Assembly: GCF_001750165.1 (NCBI RefSeq)
Contig: NZ_CP015411.1
Location: 2,632,001-2,696,000, forward strand
Source: Pseudoalteromonas luteoviolacea
Lineage (GTDB): Bacteria > Pseudomonadota > Gammaproteobacteria > Enterobacterales > Alteromonadaceae
Reading direction: 5' to 3'
DNA: 64,000 nt
This document shows positions 1 through 7,760 of the stretch, piece after piece; within the stretch, counting starts at the first letter, position 1; each line of letters begins with the position of its first letter. The notes under the pieces were generated by a model that was given only the letters and a program-made list of their open reading frames with translations, was not told the origin of the DNA and searched no databases. The position numbers and the translations under genes were made by a program.

Positions 1-486
1 AACCAACTTCTATTTCAAACCTACTATACGCCAGTATTAATAAATACTAAAACAGATTTGTAGTGCACCTGAACTCAATTTATTGCTTAAGCTATATCAT
101 TCATCAAAACAGTCGCCCTCTATAGGTCGTGCATGGCTTAGGCACCTAACAAATTGACCTGTTTTTAATGAAGTAAAACTCTGGGTTAATCCTAAGGTTC
201 TTATGACAAGAAACCTTATATTGCTATTATTACTATGCCCTTATACACTGAACCTATCTTGGAGCTAGCAGCATGTTTTTATGCGCGTCTCAACCTTTGG
301 AGTTGAAAAACCAAGTCGAGCCAAAATTAGAAAAGGGACCACTTCATGGCTTATGACTATGCTATGTCTCGTTATTGAGAGCAAGCCTTATTGCGAGAAT
401 TAACTTGATACAAAACGAATACCTAAACACGGTATACTAAAAAATATAAGTAACATGATAAAAATCATGGTGAAAAAGATTAAATT
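1..486. other. Left-edge intergenic region
   Basis: No convincing coding region is visible on either strand. The only structure I noticed is an imperfect inverted repeat at 194-217 (AAGGTTCTT / AAGAAACCTT with a 5-base loop), which could be the end of a terminator for a gene outside the window. It lacks a clear T tract, so this is only a suggestion. Confidence 0.4.
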
Positions 487-615
487 ATGACTGTAATCAT
501 AGTCTTCCAATGTCATAAAGGTAACTGCTTTGAACTGAGTCATGTTACCAGCACATATCTTGAAGCAATGATGTCATTAAAAAACTTAAATGGGCAATAC
601 CTAACCAAAGAATAA
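487..615 (+). CDS. Possible 42-residue small protein
   Basis: An ATG-initiated frame of 42 codons ends 14 bases before the start of the membrane protein gene that follows on the same strand. It begins MTVIIVFQCHKGN, contains two Cys and has no membrane segment or recognisable domain. The ribosome binding site is weak (only an A-rich stretch upstream). It may be a small cistron translated with the next gene or a chance frame; the spacing is the only support. Confidence 0.25.
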   Translation: MTVIIVFQCHKGNCFELSHVTSTYLEAMMSLKNLNGQYLTKE

Positions 616-629
616 ATGAGAAGTGAAAA

Positions 630-1214
630 GTGGACCCTTTAGAAAAACTTACCGAAAAAAATAAAAAATACGAAAGCATAAAACGCAAAGAACGAATAGA
701 AGTTATAAAACATCTACCGCTCACAGTGCTTTTTATTATTATCTATTTATCAATCTATGTATATCTGAGTGTTGATAGCTTCAAACCTAACACAGATAGT
801 CTATTAGGAATGTCTAAACAAGTATGGCTGTTTTCAATGATAATAAGTGGTGGCTTCTGCATGATATTTTTTGTGGGTAGTTTAGCATCATTAATTTCGG
901 CCTGCATTCTATGCAAACATATTAAATTCAAACACATATCACTTCAGGCAGCGTTGATTCCGCTACTTTCTATTGCCTTAAGTTTGGCTTTTTTTATGCT
1001 AGGTCACTATCTCGACCAAGTGATCAATAATCACTCATCATCAATTGCAAAGCTTTTGAGTTTTGGTTATGAAGCCACACCGTTTTTGATCACTTTGCCT
1101 GTAAATATGCTTATCGCTGGGACCACTATAGTTTTGTTTAAAACGTTAATATCCGTAGCATCTATACCACTTGATGCCAAAAAGCATGTAGCAAAAATGA
1201 TTGGCACACAATAA
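630..1214 (+). CDS. Hypothetical four-helix membrane protein
   Basis: A 194-residue protein of no family I recognise. The N-terminal 27 residues are very basic and charged (KLTEKNKKYESIKRKER), followed by about four hydrophobic segments near residues 29-48, 65-92, 102-124 and 150-172, so it is probably an inner-membrane protein with a cytoplasmic N-terminus. The frame opens with GTG at 630 and there is no in-frame ATG before the first membrane segment; a weak GAGAAG element lies just upstream. No other gene shares its direction closely apart from a possible 42-residue frame. Function unknown. Confidence 0.6.
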   Translation: MDPLEKLTEKNKKYESIKRKERIEVIKHLPLTVLFIIIYLSIYVYLSVDSFKPNTDSLLGMSKQVWLFSMIISGGFCMIFFVGSLASLISACILCKHIKFKHISLQAALIPLLSIALSLAFFMLGHYLDQVINNHSSSIAKLLSFGYEATPFLITLPVNMLIAGTTIVLFKTLISVASIPLDAKKHVAKMIGTQ

Positions 1215-1305
1215 ATATTCGGCAACTAATTTACACCATCTCACAATAAACATTTACTTTGAGTGGCCTAAAGCAAAATATAGACCACTTAATGCGTATT
1301 ATACT

Positions 1306-1803
1306 CTAAGCAACACTAGTGGCATGTTGCTCAAGCCACAAACCAATATCTTGTTTACGACTATCTGTCGCTTCGTTTGTACCAGCCGCAACAAGGTCAG
1401 TTAATAGCACTTTCCCAAGGCTATCTCTATATTGGGCCTCTGCACGAGCAAAAGCAGAAGCAATGTGACATGGCCCTGCACACTCTTTTTCCGAAGCGCC
1501 ACAAGGCCCATTCTGCCTTACTTCTGTGCAACGAAAGCTGGGAGCAGTCCCTTCAACTGACGCCGTAATATCCCAAAGTGAAATCAAGTCTGCACTTTTA
1601 GCCAAACGATATCCCCCTTTTGCACCTCGGTGAGTCAGTACAATACCTGATCGGCTAAGCGCTTGTAACTGTTTAGCTAAATATGGTGCTGGCACTCCTA
1701 AAAACTCTGCAAGTGATTCTTTTGACAATGCACGTTTAGGTGGCAATAGCGCCAAAATGGCGCAGGCGTGAGCTACCCACTCTACCCCTTTTCCAATCTT
1801 CAT
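1306..1803 (-). CDS. Rrf2-family transcriptional regulator, likely Fe-S sensor
   Basis: This 165-residue protein has the Rrf2 winged-helix fold: a recognition region around residues 30-66 (LAEFLGVPAPYLAKQLQALSRSGI, then the wing RGAKGGYRLAK) and a C-terminal dimerisation helix. Cysteines at 92, 101, 108 and 112 (RC..., PCG, EC, GPC) match the cluster region that binds an Fe-S centre in NsrR- and IscR-like members, so redox or NO sensing is plausible but inferred. The gene is divergent from the cytochrome b561-type gene that starts at 1925, and a long palindrome at 1824-1860 lies between them, suggesting it represses both itself and its neighbour. Confidence 0.85.
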   Translation of the reverse strand: MKIGKGVEWVAHACAILALLPPKRALSKESLAEFLGVPAPYLAKQLQALSRSGIVLTHRGAKGGYRLAKSADLISLWDITASVEGTAPSFRCTEVRQNGPCGASEKECAGPCHIASAFARAEAQYRDSLGKVLLTDLVAAGTNEATDSRKQDIGLWLEQHATSVA

Positions 1804-1823
1804 TAAAGCTCCTATTTACTTAC

Positions 1824-1860
1824 AATTTTAATTCAGATATATTTTATCCGAATTAAAATT
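1824..1860. promoter_or_regulatory. Long palindrome, probable Rrf2 operator
   Basis: Perfect 11-base arms AATTTTAATTC (1824-1834) and GAATTAAAATT (1850-1860) flank a further GATA/TATC pair (1836-1839, 1845-1848) around a 5-base centre, with one mismatch between them. It begins 20 bases upstream of the Rrf2 start and about 65 bases upstream of the divergent gene, the expected place for an autoregulatory operator. AT-rich dyads of this kind are typical of Rrf2 sites. The assignment to this regulator rests on position. Confidence 0.65.
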
Positions 1861-1924
1861 ACTGGGTACATAGTGACATTTTTCATCACTTTGCCCCAGC
1901 AATAGCTGATGCTGCCCCGTCAAA

Positions 1925-2992
1925 GTGAGCATCACCCTTATAAATTATCCACAATTCTGGTCATTGTATTTCAGTAAATTTATCGAGTCGAACCATTTAC
2001 TCCGATACAAACCAGAATGTCTAAGGAACATCATGATCTTAATGATAATTGTATCGAGTGTTATATCAATCATCGCACTGCTATCAATGATATTTGGCGA
2101 AGCGGTCCAAGATTTATCGGAACGCCTTCCTGGCCACGGCGAAAGTATCATTTCGCTGGCAATCATACTGAGCTCACTCTTTACCGCTTGTTTTATCAAT
2201 CACCGCTCACCAAAAATTAGAGTTTTTGGCACCTTGCTCGCTTCTACCGGTTGCTTAGCTGTGGCATGCTGGTTTTTCTTATTTATTATCAACACAGGTT
2301 TTCTTACCAACCCAAAACCCTATGATACGCCACTAGATGCTTTCAAACCGACGCTTTTATGGTTCCAATCCATAGTAGCTCTTGCGGTTGGGATAGGCTT
2401 ACTTTGTATCGCCTACAAACAGAGCCGCTCATGTACACCTTTACCTTTAAACAATACAAATGACGACACCAAATATGGACTAGTTGCAAGAGTACTGCAT
2501 TGGACAACAGCCTTTTTATTTATTTTAATGATACCTCTGGGCATTTTCGCCACCATAATCCCTGAAGGAACGCCCTATCGTATTGAGTATTACGTCGTAC
2601 ACAAAACCATAGGGGCATTAATTTTTATACTGGTCATTGTTCGACTTGCGTGGAAGCTCTACAGCCACCAGCCAAAACCAACATCAGGGCTAAGCGCCTT
2701 TGAGCGTTTACTTTCAAAAGCTGTGCATACTGTGCTGTATTTTTTATTGCTTGCTATACCTGTATCTGGATTCATCATGACCAGTTATTTTGGGGCCCCA
2801 ACCTACCTATTTGGTTGGGAAGTACAACCATTTTGGCAGCCAAGTGAACATGGTGTAGTTATTTGGGGGGTGGTGCATAAATACTTATTACCGTATTTAA
2901 TCTACCTAGTGCTGGGTGCACATATTTTAGGTGCATTAAAACATTATTTATTTGATAAACAAGACAAGGTACTCGTCAAAATCCTCGGATAA
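1925..2992 (+). CDS. Cytochrome b561-type membrane protein with extra N-terminal membrane domain
   Basis: The C-terminal ~180 residues are a di-haem cytochrome b561 (YodB/CybB type): RVLHWTTAFLF, HKTIGALIF, HTVLYFLLLAIPVSGF and HKYLLPYL...GAHILGALKH supply the expected haem-ligand histidines on four helices, and it should shuttle electrons with quinones. The first ~170 residues form four additional membrane segments, which ordinary b561 proteins of ~180 residues lack. The GTG at 1925 has no clear Shine-Dalgarno. An ATG at 2033 has AAGGA five bases upstream, but the basic RYKPECLRN stretch before the first helix fits the positive-inside rule, so I kept the longer form. Probably controlled by the divergent Rrf2 gene. 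Confidence 0.75.
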   Translation: MSITLINYPQFWSLYFSKFIESNHLLRYKPECLRNIMILMIIVSSVISIIALLSMIFGEAVQDLSERLPGHGESIISLAIILSSLFTACFINHRSPKIRVFGTLLASTGCLAVACWFFLFIINTGFLTNPKPYDTPLDAFKPTLLWFQSIVALAVGIGLLCIAYKQSRSCTPLPLNNTNDDTKYGLVARVLHWTTAFLFILMIPLGIFATIIPEGTPYRIEYYVVHKTIGALIFILVIVRLAWKLYSHQPKPTSGLSAFERLLSKAVHTVLYFLLLAIPVSGFIMTSYFGAPTYLFGWEVQPFWQPSEHGVVIWGVVHKYLLPYLIYLVLGAHILGALKHYLFDKQDKVLVKILG

Positions 2993-3036
2993 TCAATCGA
3001 GTAATAAAATCACTATTAACGAAAGCTGAGATAACT

Positions 3037-3067
3037 AGAGCCCTATGATCCCAGTATTGGGGGCTCT
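3037..3067 (+). terminator. Terminator-like hairpin after cytochrome b561 gene
   Basis: AGAGCCC (3037-3043) pairs with GGGCTCT (3061-3067) around a 17-base loop, 45 bases after the stop codon. Only a weak T-rich stretch (GTCATTTTCC) follows, so the efficiency is uncertain. Confidence 0.45.
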
Positions 3068-3195
3068 GTCATTTTCCTCATTGAGAACAACGGCCATAAA
3101 ACCACCTGATTTACCCCTATATAACTTACTGATTAATTTAATATTAAACTGGCATTTGGCACACTATTTTAGATAATTATAATCTTGGGACAAAC

Positions 3196-3891
3196 ATGAA
3201 ATATTTAGCCGCTTTTTTAAGTGCACTGCTGTTATCAGGGTGCAACACGACCTCAAACCACAGGCCTGCTGACTATCAAGTTAAAACCAGTACGCCACAA
3301 GCTATCAGCAGCCTATTTTCAAGTGACGCACCGGTCATGAGTGATGAAGATATCGAACGTGCACTCGCACACAAAGTTGCTTTTTCGAAAGTTAATCGTA
3401 TCGCTATCGTTAACTTAACAAATAAAGGTAACTCGAGCAAAAGTGACTTGGTTCAAATCAACAGTGATATATTGGTTCATTTTATTGGTAAGCTCACTGG
3501 TTCCCATAGAGTATACGACGCTTCATTTATGCCCACCCTGTTATTACCAGAACAAAAAACAGTGCCATTCTTAAGAGAAGCCGCCGCGCGTTACCAAGCA
3601 GATCTTATTTTAGTGTACAAAAATAGTTGTGATAATTTCAAACAATGGAATGTATTTGAAAAAGACCGTGCACGCGCATCCTGCAACACAGAAGCAGTTC
3701 TAATAGATACCAGAACAGGCATCGTGCCATTTACAATCACATCTACGAAAAAATATACAGCCAATCGCAGTGACAATGAATTGAGCTTCCATGAAACCAT
3801 CAAAAACGCCGAAGTAAAAGCGATTAATGACGGCTTAGGTGAAGTCGCGACAAAATTGAGAGCATTTATAGAAGCAACGCCAACGCTATAA
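3196..3891 (+). CDS. Hypothetical lipoprotein
   Basis: A 231-residue protein with a lipoprotein signal: MKYLAAFLSALLLSGC places the lipobox LLSG-C at Cys16. The mature part is soluble with no domain I can name; the run KVNRIAIVNLTN and the segment RYQADLILVYKNSCDNF look like alternating strands and helices of an alpha/beta fold similar to other periplasmic lipoproteins that sense or assemble envelope components. Two or three further Cys occur. It stands alone, with terminator-like hairpins before and after it. Function unknown. Confidence 0.75.
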   Translation: MKYLAAFLSALLLSGCNTTSNHRPADYQVKTSTPQAISSLFSSDAPVMSDEDIERALAHKVAFSKVNRIAIVNLTNKGNSSKSDLVQINSDILVHFIGKLTGSHRVYDASFMPTLLLPEQKTVPFLREAAARYQADLILVYKNSCDNFKQWNVFEKDRARASCNTEAVLIDTRTGIVPFTITSTKKYTANRSDNELSFHETIKNAEVKAINDGLGEVATKLRAFIEATPTL

Positions 3892-3966
3892 ACGATAAGC
3901 GGCTCATTTGAATTGAATAAATTGTAGCTGTAATTACTAAGTTGCTTTATCGTAACTCACCTATTA

Positions 3967-3991
3967 AGAGGTTGTCTTGTGGACAACCTCT
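3967..3991 (+). terminator. Perfect hairpin after lipoprotein gene
   Basis: A perfect 10-base stem, AGAGGTTGTC / GACAACCTCT, with loop TTGTG, lies 75 bases after the stop codon. The downstream sequence AGTTATTTCT is only moderately T-rich. Confidence 0.6.
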
Positions 3992-4127
3992 AGTTATTTC
4001 TAAAAATGCAAACTATATGCTGACAAACCTCCAGCAATAACCTTGCCTTTGGCTCTCGGTACTCTCAGTTCTATTTACAGGAATTCAGCATTCAGCATTC
4101 AGCTACTTCAATGAATATAAACGCTTT

Positions 4128-4458
4128 TTATAAGGCTTCTGACTGAAATCCTTCAAATCCATCCGTAGTTTCAGTGAATTCGGCGCAAAACTCTTCAATC
4201 ATCGACATGGCAACTGGTTCAACTTCCTTATTCCAAACAGGCCCTTCATAGAAGTCTTTTTTTAGCTGAGTTTGCTCTTCAAGTGATGAAAATGCACGCA
4301 TCCAATGTACTTTATCTTGATTTTCCAAGTCACGCATTGGGCCAAATACCAACATGCCAGCGTCGCGAAGTGCTTGACGGTTTTTACTCTCAAAAAATTG
4401 AATAAATGCTTCTCTTTTTTCCCGGTTTAAGTGTGTAGTGTCGAATTTCGATGATCAT
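4128..4458 (-). pseudogene. NIPSNAP-family gene split by a +1 frameshift
   Basis: Translation from ATG at 4458 (AAGGA ten bases upstream) gives MIIEIRHYTLKPGK, and the next frame continues REAFIQFFESKNRQ... through WMRAFSSLEEQ to the stop at 4128. Together they make a ~109-residue NIPSNAP domain, the usual length for small stress-related dimeric ferredoxin-like proteins. The break falls in a run of six A on the coding strand (T6 on the plus strand, 4415-4420); five A would restore one frame. As it stands only a 75-residue C-terminal frame from an internal ATG could be made. It may be a recent mutation or a sequencing error in a homopolymer. Confidence 0.75.
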
Positions 4459-4719
4459 TTGTCACTTGTCCTTCATTTTATTGTTATACTTTTTAATATT
4501 GAAAATATCGACAAAGCTATGTCACTTCAGCCTTCAATATTGGGGATATTGTCGTTTAACTTTATTTTACATAATTGATGTGTAAAAACGATATATCAAC
4601 TCTAAATAAATGACCTCTTCATTAAGTTAAAGTTCTGACTTTAAAATCACAGCAAAACACATAAAAATCTTCAATATAATTCAATAGAAAATCGTCTCGA
4701 AATGCCACTTACTCATATA

Positions 4720-4749
4720 ATAAATGGGGCGCAAAAATGCCCCATTTAT
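4720..4749 (-). terminator. Terminator below the VOC remnant and kinase operon
   Basis: An 11-base perfect stem ATAAATGGGGC / GCCCCATTTAT encloses GCAAAAAT. It starts a few bases past the stop of the minus-strand VOC-like frame at 4760 and could end transcription of the whole operon that begins at 12.2 kb. Confidence 0.6.
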
Positions 4750-4759
4750 ATAGCAGCCA

Positions 4760-5008
4760 TCAACTCGCAATCTTACTGCGTAGCTGATAAAAGGTATTGA
4801 TGTCTTCTACAGCAATACTAAATTCCAGATATCTACCACACTCATATTCTCTTTCATCTTCTAGCTCCAAAATTAATTGAGCATTTTGCAATTGCACGCC
4901 GATATAGCCTTCAGATAACGAGCTGAATGCTGTAATGAGTCCTAATTTATCTACATAAAAAGTCTCTGCGTCTTTGACGATTTTTGCTAGGTATTCTAAT
5001 GGCTGCAA
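4760..5008 (-). pseudogene. Truncated VOC (glyoxalase/bleomycin-resistance) remnant
   Basis: The 82-residue frame begins (at TTG) with PLEYLAKIVKDAETFYVDKLGL and runs to FSIAVEDINTFY, the order of strands and helices in a vicinal-oxygen-chelate protein. Normal members are 115-130 residues. The last ~35 residues are missing and the start lacks an ATG or a good ribosome binding site, while IVKDAETFY is shorter than the usual opening. It therefore looks like a decayed copy or a minimal half-domain. It lies 48 bases downstream of the histidine kinase gene and may be cotranscribed. Confidence 0.45.
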
Positions 5009-5056
5009 GCTTCTTTTGTGCTCCGAATGGCTAAATTGTATATGTAGTTTCGCTCA

Positions 5057-6370
5057 CTAAGAAGACGAATTGTAGTCTGGATCTTTGGACAAATTAGGTA
5101 ACTCAATCGTTGCGATAGCGCCATTACTATCAGCTCTGCTTTTTAACGTAAGCTCGCCACCTTGCGCTCGAATAATTTCTCGGCTTAGTACTAGTCCAAT
5201 ACCATTACCCTGCTCTTTTGTAGAATAAAAGGGCGTGAACAAATTATCTGTATTCGAAACACCTTCTCCTCCATCTATTACCTCAAAACAACTTTGTACT
5301 TCAGATAGCTTTATCGCTAATACAATTTCAGTCGCGCCAGTTGTTTCATTGGCTTGCTCAGCATTTTTAACTAAATTAATTAGTGCTTGTTCTACCTGTT
5401 CTACATCACAATAGGCGTTAAGATAATGTCCAGATATCAGTTTTATAAATATGTTGGGGAATAAAGCTTGTAACCGCTGATGCAATTCATTCGCTGCAAT
5501 AAAGTGTTTTTTAGGCTCAGGCAATTGAGATAACTTGGAATAACTAGATACAAAATCCAGTAAATGCTCAGCGCGCTTTTCTATCACACCCAACATGGTA
5601 TGTGTTAAGTCACTATTTATATTACCCGGCAGCGTTTTTAATGATTGCGCCATTGAATAAATCGGCGTGAGTGAATTTCTCACTTCGTGGTTTAACACTC
5701 TAACCAGCTTTTGCCAAGCTTGCTGCTCATTTTTTCGAAGCTGCTGCTCAATTGACACGTAAACCATCAATTTATATTGTCTTTGTCCCCTTAATAGCGC
5801 ATGCTCAACGACTTTATAACGCTGGCTACTAGAGGTTGTTTGCCAGCGGCCATTTACTTTCTCAAGCGCTAATTGTGTCACATTAAACCCTGTAATGTGC
5901 GCGCCTTGATAAAAGCGTCCAGCTGCTATGTTGTAGTGATAAACTTGTAAATGATGATCGAGCACCACAATAGGTAAATCAAGCTCGTTAATAAAGTCAA
6001 AAATAAATGACTCATTTTGAGCATATTCTTGGCGCTTATGCCTCATTCGCCAAGCAATAGACTTCAAATCAGCCTTTACTTGAGCAACACGCCCTTGCCG
6101 ATAGTGGGCTAATTGCCATATAGTAAACTCCTCATGTACCAAGCTTTCGATCTGGACAGAAATACCATCTAAACAGGAAAATACGCGATCGTATATTTTA
6201 TAGATCGCGATGATGCTCGGTAACATAACCGCCAAAAATAAAGTCAAAGTCTCCAGAAAGCCTAACTCTAAATATGTTGAAATAATGGATATCATCAGTA
6301 CTAAGGAACAAAGAGGCACACTGAAAAGCCAAACTAAGCTGCGTTCTAACGAGGTTGGTTTTACATTCAT
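5057..6370 (-). CDS. Sensor histidine kinase of NtrB/NtrY type
   Basis: A 437-residue membrane kinase. Two hydrophobic segments (about 12-30 and 36-58) are separated by a very short loop, so there is little periplasmic sensor. A PAS-like region (LDLPIVVLDHHLQVYHYN, ~130-150) precedes the phosphoacceptor H228 in VLNHEVRNSLTP. The ATP-binding domain has the N box (ALINLVKNAEQAN), DGGEGV and GNGIGLVLSREI. The start ATG overlaps the stop of the upstream regulator gene (ATGA), indicating translational coupling. It should phosphorylate that NtrC-type regulator and so control the ABC exporter operon in which both lie. Confidence 0.9.
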   Translation of the reverse strand: MNVKPTSLERSLVWLFSVPLCSLVLMISIISTYLELGFLETLTLFLAVMLPSIIAIYKIYDRVFSCLDGISVQIESLVHEEFTIWQLAHYRQGRVAQVKADLKSIAWRMRHKRQEYAQNESFIFDFINELDLPIVVLDHHLQVYHYNIAAGRFYQGAHITGFNVTQLALEKVNGRWQTTSSSQRYKVVEHALLRGQRQYKLMVYVSIEQQLRKNEQQAWQKLVRVLNHEVRNSLTPIYSMAQSLKTLPGNINSDLTHTMLGVIEKRAEHLLDFVSSYSKLSQLPEPKKHFIAANELHQRLQALFPNIFIKLISGHYLNAYCDVEQVEQALINLVKNAEQANETTGATEIVLAIKLSEVQSCFEVIDGGEGVSNTDNLFTPFYSTKEQGNGIGLVLSREIIRAQGGELTLKSRADSNGAIATIELPNLSKDPDYNSSS

Positions 6371-7701
6371 TGCGTCTCTTTCACCTGAATACTAAATTTA
6401 TCAATTCGTCGATAAATAGCTGATTTACTCAGACCTAAGAATTCTCCCGCTTTTATCACATTGCCATCAAAATGATTTATCGCTTGGGTAATTAGCCTTT
6501 GTTCAGCTTCCTCTAAAGACATCAGGGGTACATGGTTCACTTCTTTTTTACTGCTTTGCGTAATTTGAATGTCATCAGCTTCTATAACATTGCCTTGCGC
6601 CATAATTACTGCACGTTCTAAAACATGGGAAAGCTCGCGGATATTGCCAGGCCAATGGTATTCTTTAAGCTTGTTGAAGGCACGTTGCGTTAAAGTCAGT
6701 GGGTCTTGACCATACTTCTTTGCATGATGATATAAAAAGTGATTTGCAAACTCCGCAAGCTCATCCAAACGCGATCTCAGAGGCGGCAGCTCAATAACGA
6801 GCGTATTGAGGCGAAATAGGAGATCTCTTCTAAATTTCCCTTCCTCAATAAGCTCATCCAAATCAGCATTTGTAGCAGAAATAACCCGAGCATTACTGCG
6901 CTTAGATTTAGAGCAACCAACTTCCTCGTACTCCCCGCTCTCCAACACACGCAAAAGTTTAGCTTGCAACGGTAAAGTTAAGCACCCAACCTCATCTAAA
7001 AACAAACTAGAGTCATTGGCTAACGTAAACCGACCTATTCTATGTTCCTTTGCATCTGTGAATGCGCCTTTTTTATGGCCAAACAACTCGCTTTCAAATA
7101 AATTGTCAGGGATCGCAGCCATATTCACACTTACCATATCTTTAGTCGCGCGATGACTGTGTTGGTGAATGAATTTCGCTAACATACTTTTACCAGTGCC
7201 GTTTTCACCGGTTATCAATATATTTGCATCAGTTTTAGCAATACGCTTGGCTTTTTCAATTAACAAATGACTGCTTGTGCTAAAGGCACCAAATACATCT
7301 TGTTTTTCAGTACTTGAAGGAGATATGGGCTGCTCCACACTATTTTTTACAGCCTCTATTAGCCTATTATTTTTCCAAGGCTTTTCAATAAAGTCACACG
7401 CCCCCTTTTGCATTGCTTGAACAGCAAGATCAATTTTCGCCCACCCCGTTATTACAATAACTGGAATATCCAAATCAAGTGCTGTTAAACGAGATAAAAA
7501 AGCCAGTCCTTCATGCCCCGAAGTCGTATCCTGACTAAAGTTCATATCCAATAAAATCAAATCAACTTTATCTTTAGCCAAGCAAGCCAAAGCTGTATTG
7601 GGATGATCCGCCTCTAGGCATTGAAACCCATGACTTTCTAGCACAATACGCGCACTTAAACGCACGTCGATAAGATCATCAACAACTAATACTGTTTTCA
7701 T
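6367..7701 (-). CDS. NtrC-family sigma-54-dependent response regulator
   Basis: A 444-residue protein in three parts: a receiver domain with phosphoacceptor D52 (LILLDMNFS), an AAA+ domain with Walker A GENGTGKS, the sigma-54 contact loop GAFTDA (usual GAFTGA) and the Walker B-region LFLDEVGCLTL, and a C-terminal Fis-type helix-turn-helix (GNVIKAGEFLGLSKSAIYRRI). It should activate RNA polymerase carrying sigma-54 once phosphorylated by the kinase encoded just downstream. A matching -24/-12 promoter lies at 12221-12237 ahead of the first gene of this operon, implying positive autoregulation of exporter and sensors together. Confidence 0.92.
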   Translation of the reverse strand: MKTVLVVDDLIDVRLSARIVLESHGFQCLEADHPNTALACLAKDKVDLILLDMNFSQDTTSGHEGLAFLSRLTALDLDIPVIVITGWAKIDLAVQAMQKGACDFIEKPWKNNRLIEAVKNSVEQPISPSSTEKQDVFGAFSTSSHLLIEKAKRIAKTDANILITGENGTGKSMLAKFIHQHSHRATKDMVSVNMAAIPDNLFESELFGHKKGAFTDAKEHRIGRFTLANDSSLFLDEVGCLTLPLQAKLLRVLESGEYEEVGCSKSKRSNARVISATNADLDELIEEGKFRRDLLFRLNTLVIELPPLRSRLDELAEFANHFLYHHAKKYGQDPLTLTQRAFNKLKEYHWPGNIRELSHVLERAVIMAQGNVIEADDIQITQSSKKEVNHVPLMSLEEAEQRLITQAINHFDGNVIKAGEFLGLSKSAIYRRIDKFSIQVKETQ

Positions 7702-7760
7702 ATTGCCTTTCTAATTCTTATTTTGGGCTAAAACATTGATGCTTTAGCCCACCACCCTAT

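Noticed and set aside
1201..1404. 67-codon plus-strand frame after the membrane protein
   Set aside because: Overlaps the end of both flanking genes and has no ribosome binding site or recognisable motif.
4083..4107. Short tandem repeat of CATTCAG
   Set aside because: Only about three copies over 20 bases, with no link to neighbouring genes; not enough to call a repeat element or CRISPR.
4410..4425. Programmed -1 frameshift (A AAA AAG) in the NIPSNAP gene
   Set aside because: The heptamer is in the right phase for -1 slipping, but the downstream coding frame requires +1, and -1 leads out of the conserved reading.
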